From Siphonodentalium dalli (lineage: Eukaryota > Mollusca > Scaphopoda > Gadilida > Siphonodentaliidae): DNA of 64,000 bases. The notes below the pieces were generated by a model. That model ran no database searches and had not been told where the DNA came from. It saw only the letters and a list, made by a program, of their open reading frames with translations. A program made the translations under genes and the position numbers. Of this stretch, positions 61,067 through 64,000 are shown piece by piece. Numbering within the stretch: the first letter of the stretch is position 1; the number at the start of each line of letters is the position of its first letter. Where the stretch lies: assembly GCA_032622095.1 (NCBI GenBank), contig CP136067.1, positions 179,896,556-179,960,555 of the forward strand, read 5' to 3'.

Positions 61067-61544
61067 CACGGTATGGAATCGCGTGGTTTCGAGGATGGTG
61101 AGTACCACGCATTCAAAATTTGAAAACGCACAAAAACATAATATATGAGGAACTGACATAAAACATAGCAGTTTGACTGTTACGATCATATGATAGTTTA
61201 TTTTTGAAACAAGTTGATAACTGATTTGTTTGGAAATACTTAATGCTTTTCTATAACATTCTGACCAAAGTTGCCAGTTGGAAGTGCGTGGAATATACCA
61301 GTCCATACCTATTTGGAAAATCCTTCAACTATCAACTTTGGTCAGAACGTAAGAGCAAACAAATATGAATTTGGACATAAATGAGGTATCAGCTTGTTTG
61401 AAAAACTGTAGATCATCTGATCGTAGCTGTCAAAATAAATTCTTTATTACATTTCTTCCTCGCGTCTGGTCGCGTTTTAGATCGCCTCGGCCATTTTGAA
61501 TGCGTGATACTCATCAACTCGAAACCACGTGATTCCCCACCGTG
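61067..61544. mobile_element. MITE with CACGGT ends upstream of the TLR 3' flank
   Basis: Third copy of the family, with inverted ends CACGGTATGGAATC and GATTCCCCACCGTG plus GTTTCGAG. It shows the family is dispersed and not only duplicated with the P450 genes. Confidence 0.65.
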
Positions 61545-61549
61545 ATATA

Positions 61550-62393
61550 TACGTGTAGAGCAGCTGTACACATAAGATATTAAAGTCCTATATTGCCATA
61601 TATCGCTGTTGAGCATTTTTTCTCGTCGCCGCATCCAATTTTCCTTGATGCTAATGTTATTCTCGAGAAGTGCTAATGTCACGCCCCAAACCGGAAGGGG
61701 ATATACATGTACATATCATTGCGGGAGTGCTCTCTGGAAAGCTGTGATGATGTACGTGTGATGGAATAACCAGGGACGTGTCTAGAGGTTCTCCGTTGTG
61801 GTGCAGTATCCACCTTTTGCACCCCACCCTTTTGTTGTAATTAAATGGAACCTCAAGCTTTTCAACCTGTCACCCCACTAAGATCGGAAAATTTCCAACT
61901 AATAGTCATTTCAGTCTAATACTTTGACCAAAATGTTGGAAAATATGCGACTGGCCGTTCAAAAACAAAAAAATCTTTACTAATTACTGGTTGAAAAATC
62001 AAACCGAGAACAATTTTAACTTATTTTTGGTGTGAAATTTCCATCTAATTTTGGATGTCAGGCATGAAATCTCCAAGTTTGGGTGATACCCCCCCCCAAA
62101 CCCCTGTCCCTAGGAATGTCAGTGACTGATAAATACAAAACCTTTCAATACATTACATTGTACATTACATTTCATGTTGTGTTGTTATTTTCCATGATTG
62201 TATCGAAAAGTCATAGAAATATGAACTGAAAAAAAACAAAACAATCGTTTCTTCCGAGTGATAGGTCTGGCTTTTGTTTCCAAGAACGACAGTAACATAA
62301 CCCCGGAAAAACGAAAGTGCCTCCGTCGGTCCACCGTAAAAGAAAGACAAATTAACAAAACAAATATTCAAATAGCTGTTCTTAATATTATGG
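61550..62393. other. TLR 3' flank with repeat debris
   Basis: 61770-62050 resembles repeat sequence in P450 intron 1 (about 17090-17330 and 26600-26840), sharing AAAATTTCCAACT and ACCAAAAATGTT-like segments. No gene is seen before the TLR stop. No strong AATAAA can be singled out. Confidence 0.45.
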
Positions 62394-64000
62394 TCAACAG
62401 AACGAAGGTGTCAGTTGTCGTTCCAAAAAGTTTACTAATCCATCATGGTCGTTACTATTATAATGAAATATCCGGTCTCGGTGTGAATTCAAATACGTGA
62501 ATATGCTGTCGTCTTGTATGTCGTTTTTATGGAAACCTACTCCATCCACGTTGACGATGATCAGCGTTGAGTGTCGGACTTTGATACCTTTCAGAATGGA
62601 ACAGTTGAATTCGTATTTATTATGGAAGCCCGCGAAGTAACGAGCAGAGCAGAATACCACAGTTTTCCTTGACCTGTTGATAGCTCTTGTTATTTCCACC
62701 ATTTCGCTGTGGGTTCCAGGCCTTATGCATGTCTCTCGAGTAAATGTGGACAACATTTTACTGTTCAAACGGGTCACTATATCACCTAGTACAAGATCCC
62801 GGATTTGTCTACTTTGGTCGTCGAATGACAGGTATGCATCTGTTAATTGTGCTTGTGTCAAAGGTGTGTCTTCGTCAGACTCATCTGTAGATCCAGTTAA
62901 TTCATAAGGATTTATTTCGTTTCCACGACTATAGTACAAATATCGTATCTTCCATCTGTTGTGATATATAGACATGGGGACTGCAGTGAAAATGACTAGG
63001 ACCAACAGCGCCACAAGCGCTCCCCACACAATATAGGAAAATGCACAAAGTAGGCGCAATTGGCGTATTTGTAATGATTTTACCGCAATTAAAGATTTGT
63101 TTTCGTACTCACAGTAAGACGTACCGAATGAATTAAAGTTCACGTCCGTTGACCCGAGCCATGACGCGAAGTCAATATATTCACAGTTGCATTTCAGATT
63201 GTTTCCTTCCATGTTTAAGCGAAAGTTTGGATTTTTCTGAGATATCTCGTCAAGTTGATGTCTCGTGTCAGCAGATATCTCTGACAGCAGATTGTCCGAT
63301 AAGTCGATAAACTCAAGTCTGGACGATGACCAGAAAACAAGGTCAATGTCAATCAAAGAATTATTTTGCAGCTCTAGTGTACGAACATGTTCGAGTTTGC
63401 TAAACACCCTTCGTGGCATAGATTTCAACCCATTTGCCGAGAGATCTAGGTGTTTTAGTTTTGTCATATTAGCGAAAAGATCTGGTGATTTGTGCATACT
63501 CATCTCCAGACGATTCTCGCGCAATAAGAGAGTTTCTACATTTATGAGATCAGAGAAGAACATTCCAGAAACATTGTTGCATGCGTTTTCTGATAAATAA
63601 AAATGGCACAAGGAATGGAGGTTTAGCACAGGTCCAGTCCAAGGGCAGAATAAATCTGCAGATAAGTCAACAAATGACAGATGTTTTGGCTTCCAAATAA
63701 AATCCAAACATGGTATTCCTACGCCTTTTATATTCAGATGGCTTGCAAGCACAACTGTTAGATTTCTAGGAGATGGAACCGGTAAACATTCTTCGGTTAA
63801 AGCGCCATCCTTCGATGTAATTAACCCCCTATCTACCACCCCAGTGGTCGCTGATTTGTTATGAAGTTCACTGGAAAATATCTGGTTGTCCTCTAATATG
63901 CTTGTTCTTGAAAAGATATTATGATGTACACGTTGAAAACTGACATCAATGAATTGGAGATGTATAAAATAAGGAATCTCATCAAGGAATTGCCCTCGCC
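62394..64000 (-). CDS. Toll-like receptor, C-terminal part (5' end beyond window)
   Basis: A single open frame runs from the window edge to a TGA at 62394-62396, giving 534 visible residues. Toll-like receptors are membrane immune receptors; the extracellular leucine-rich repeats sense ligand and the cytoplasmic TIR domain recruits adaptors such as MyD88. Visible in order: leucine-rich repeats (LKHLDLSANGL, LEFIDLSDNLL), a C-terminal LRR cap with CNC and a later YC, a hydrophobic transmembrane span (about residues 318-343), a basic stop-transfer stretch, and a TIR domain (about 386-531). TIR box 1 is DAYLSF. A BB-loop-like CIRPGT matches box 2. The box 3 FW pair is not seen. The frame stays open upstream of about 63839, so that is not the true start. 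No intron is needed here, as often in invertebrate TLRs. Close paralogues are numerous, so no symbol is given. Confidence 0.92.
   Translation of the reverse strand, partial: RGQFLDEIPYFIHLQFIDVSFQRVHHNIFSRTSILEDNQIFSSELHNKSATTGVVDRGLITSKDGALTEECLPVPSPRNLTVVLASHLNIKGVGIPCLDFIWKPKHLSFVDLSADLFCPWTGPVLNLHSLCHFYLSENACNNVSGMFFSDLINVETLLLRENRLEMSMHKSPDLFANMTKLKHLDLSANGLKSMPRRVFSKLEHVRTLELQNNSLIDIDLVFWSSSRLEFIDLSDNLLSEISADTRHQLDEISQKNPNFRLNMEGNNLKCNCEYIDFASWLGSTDVNFNSFGTSYCEYENKSLIAVKSLQIRQLRLLCAFSYIVWGALVALLVLVIFTAVPMSIYHNRWKIRYLYYSRGNEINPYELTGSTDESDEDTPLTQAQLTDAYLSFDDQSRQIRDLVLGDIVTRLNSKMLSTFTRETCIRPGTHSEMVEITRAINRSRKTVVFCSARYFAGFHNKYEFNCSILKGIKVRHSTLIIVNVDGVGFHKNDIQDDSIFTYLNSHRDRIFHYNSNDHDGLVNFLERQLTPSFC

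Noticed and set aside
62394-63839. Treating about 63839 as the TLR start
   Set aside because: The codon there is GTG and the frame remains open for 53 more codons to the window edge with LRR-like sequence, so the gene continues beyond the window.

Overview
This 64-kb window is animal nuclear DNA: AT-rich, gene-poor, with spliced genes and dense transposable-element debris. A tRNA-derived SINE whose tail resembles molluscan SINEs, a clan-2 cytochrome P450, a Toll-like receptor and several CR1/Jockey-type LINE remnants suggest a marine mollusc or close lophotrochozoan. This placement is inference.

The main structure is a very large imperfect inverted duplication. The left arm (1 to about 18085) reappears in reverse complement as the right arm (about 25815 to 56420). 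Each arm carries one complete four-exon P450 gene. The two genes are divergent: P450-L on the minus strand (17919 to 3989) and P450-R on the plus strand (25987 to 40486). Both predict 503 residues from exons of identical length (349, 531, 438 and 194 nt) with matching phases and intact heme-binding, ExxR and I-helix motifs. The proteins differ at about 41 positions, and nearly half of these fall in three short clusters that coincide with expected substrate-recognition regions.

The arms share old insertions, such as a LINE and a trinucleotide tract in intron 3. They differ by many arm-specific events. Left only: a 501-bp hAT-like MITE with an intact empty site in the right arm, a mariner-type MITE, a 254-bp foldback element and LINE 3' ends. 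Right only: a 1.1-kb hAT-like element, a 1.5-kb GC-rich 15-bp minisatellite in intron 1, a 690-bp tandem duplication, a roughly 10.5-kb insertion with terminal inverted repeats (43924-54465), and a roughly 40-copy 29/38-bp minisatellite that exists as a single unit in the left arm.

The spacer between the P450 genes (17920-25986) has no convincing gene. It holds palindromes, a twice-repeated decayed terminal exon, a LINE fragment and a tRNA-like SINE head. From 56420 to 62390 there are MITEs, a 31-bp tandem array and a GC-rich hairpin. From 62394 to the window edge on the minus strand lies the C-terminal part of a Toll-like receptor: leucine-rich repeats, transmembrane segment and TIR domain.

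I found no rRNA, CRISPR array or convincing functional tRNA. All coordinates come from reading by eye, so repeat boundaries are usually good to about 10-30 bp. Exon boundaries were checked by reading phase.
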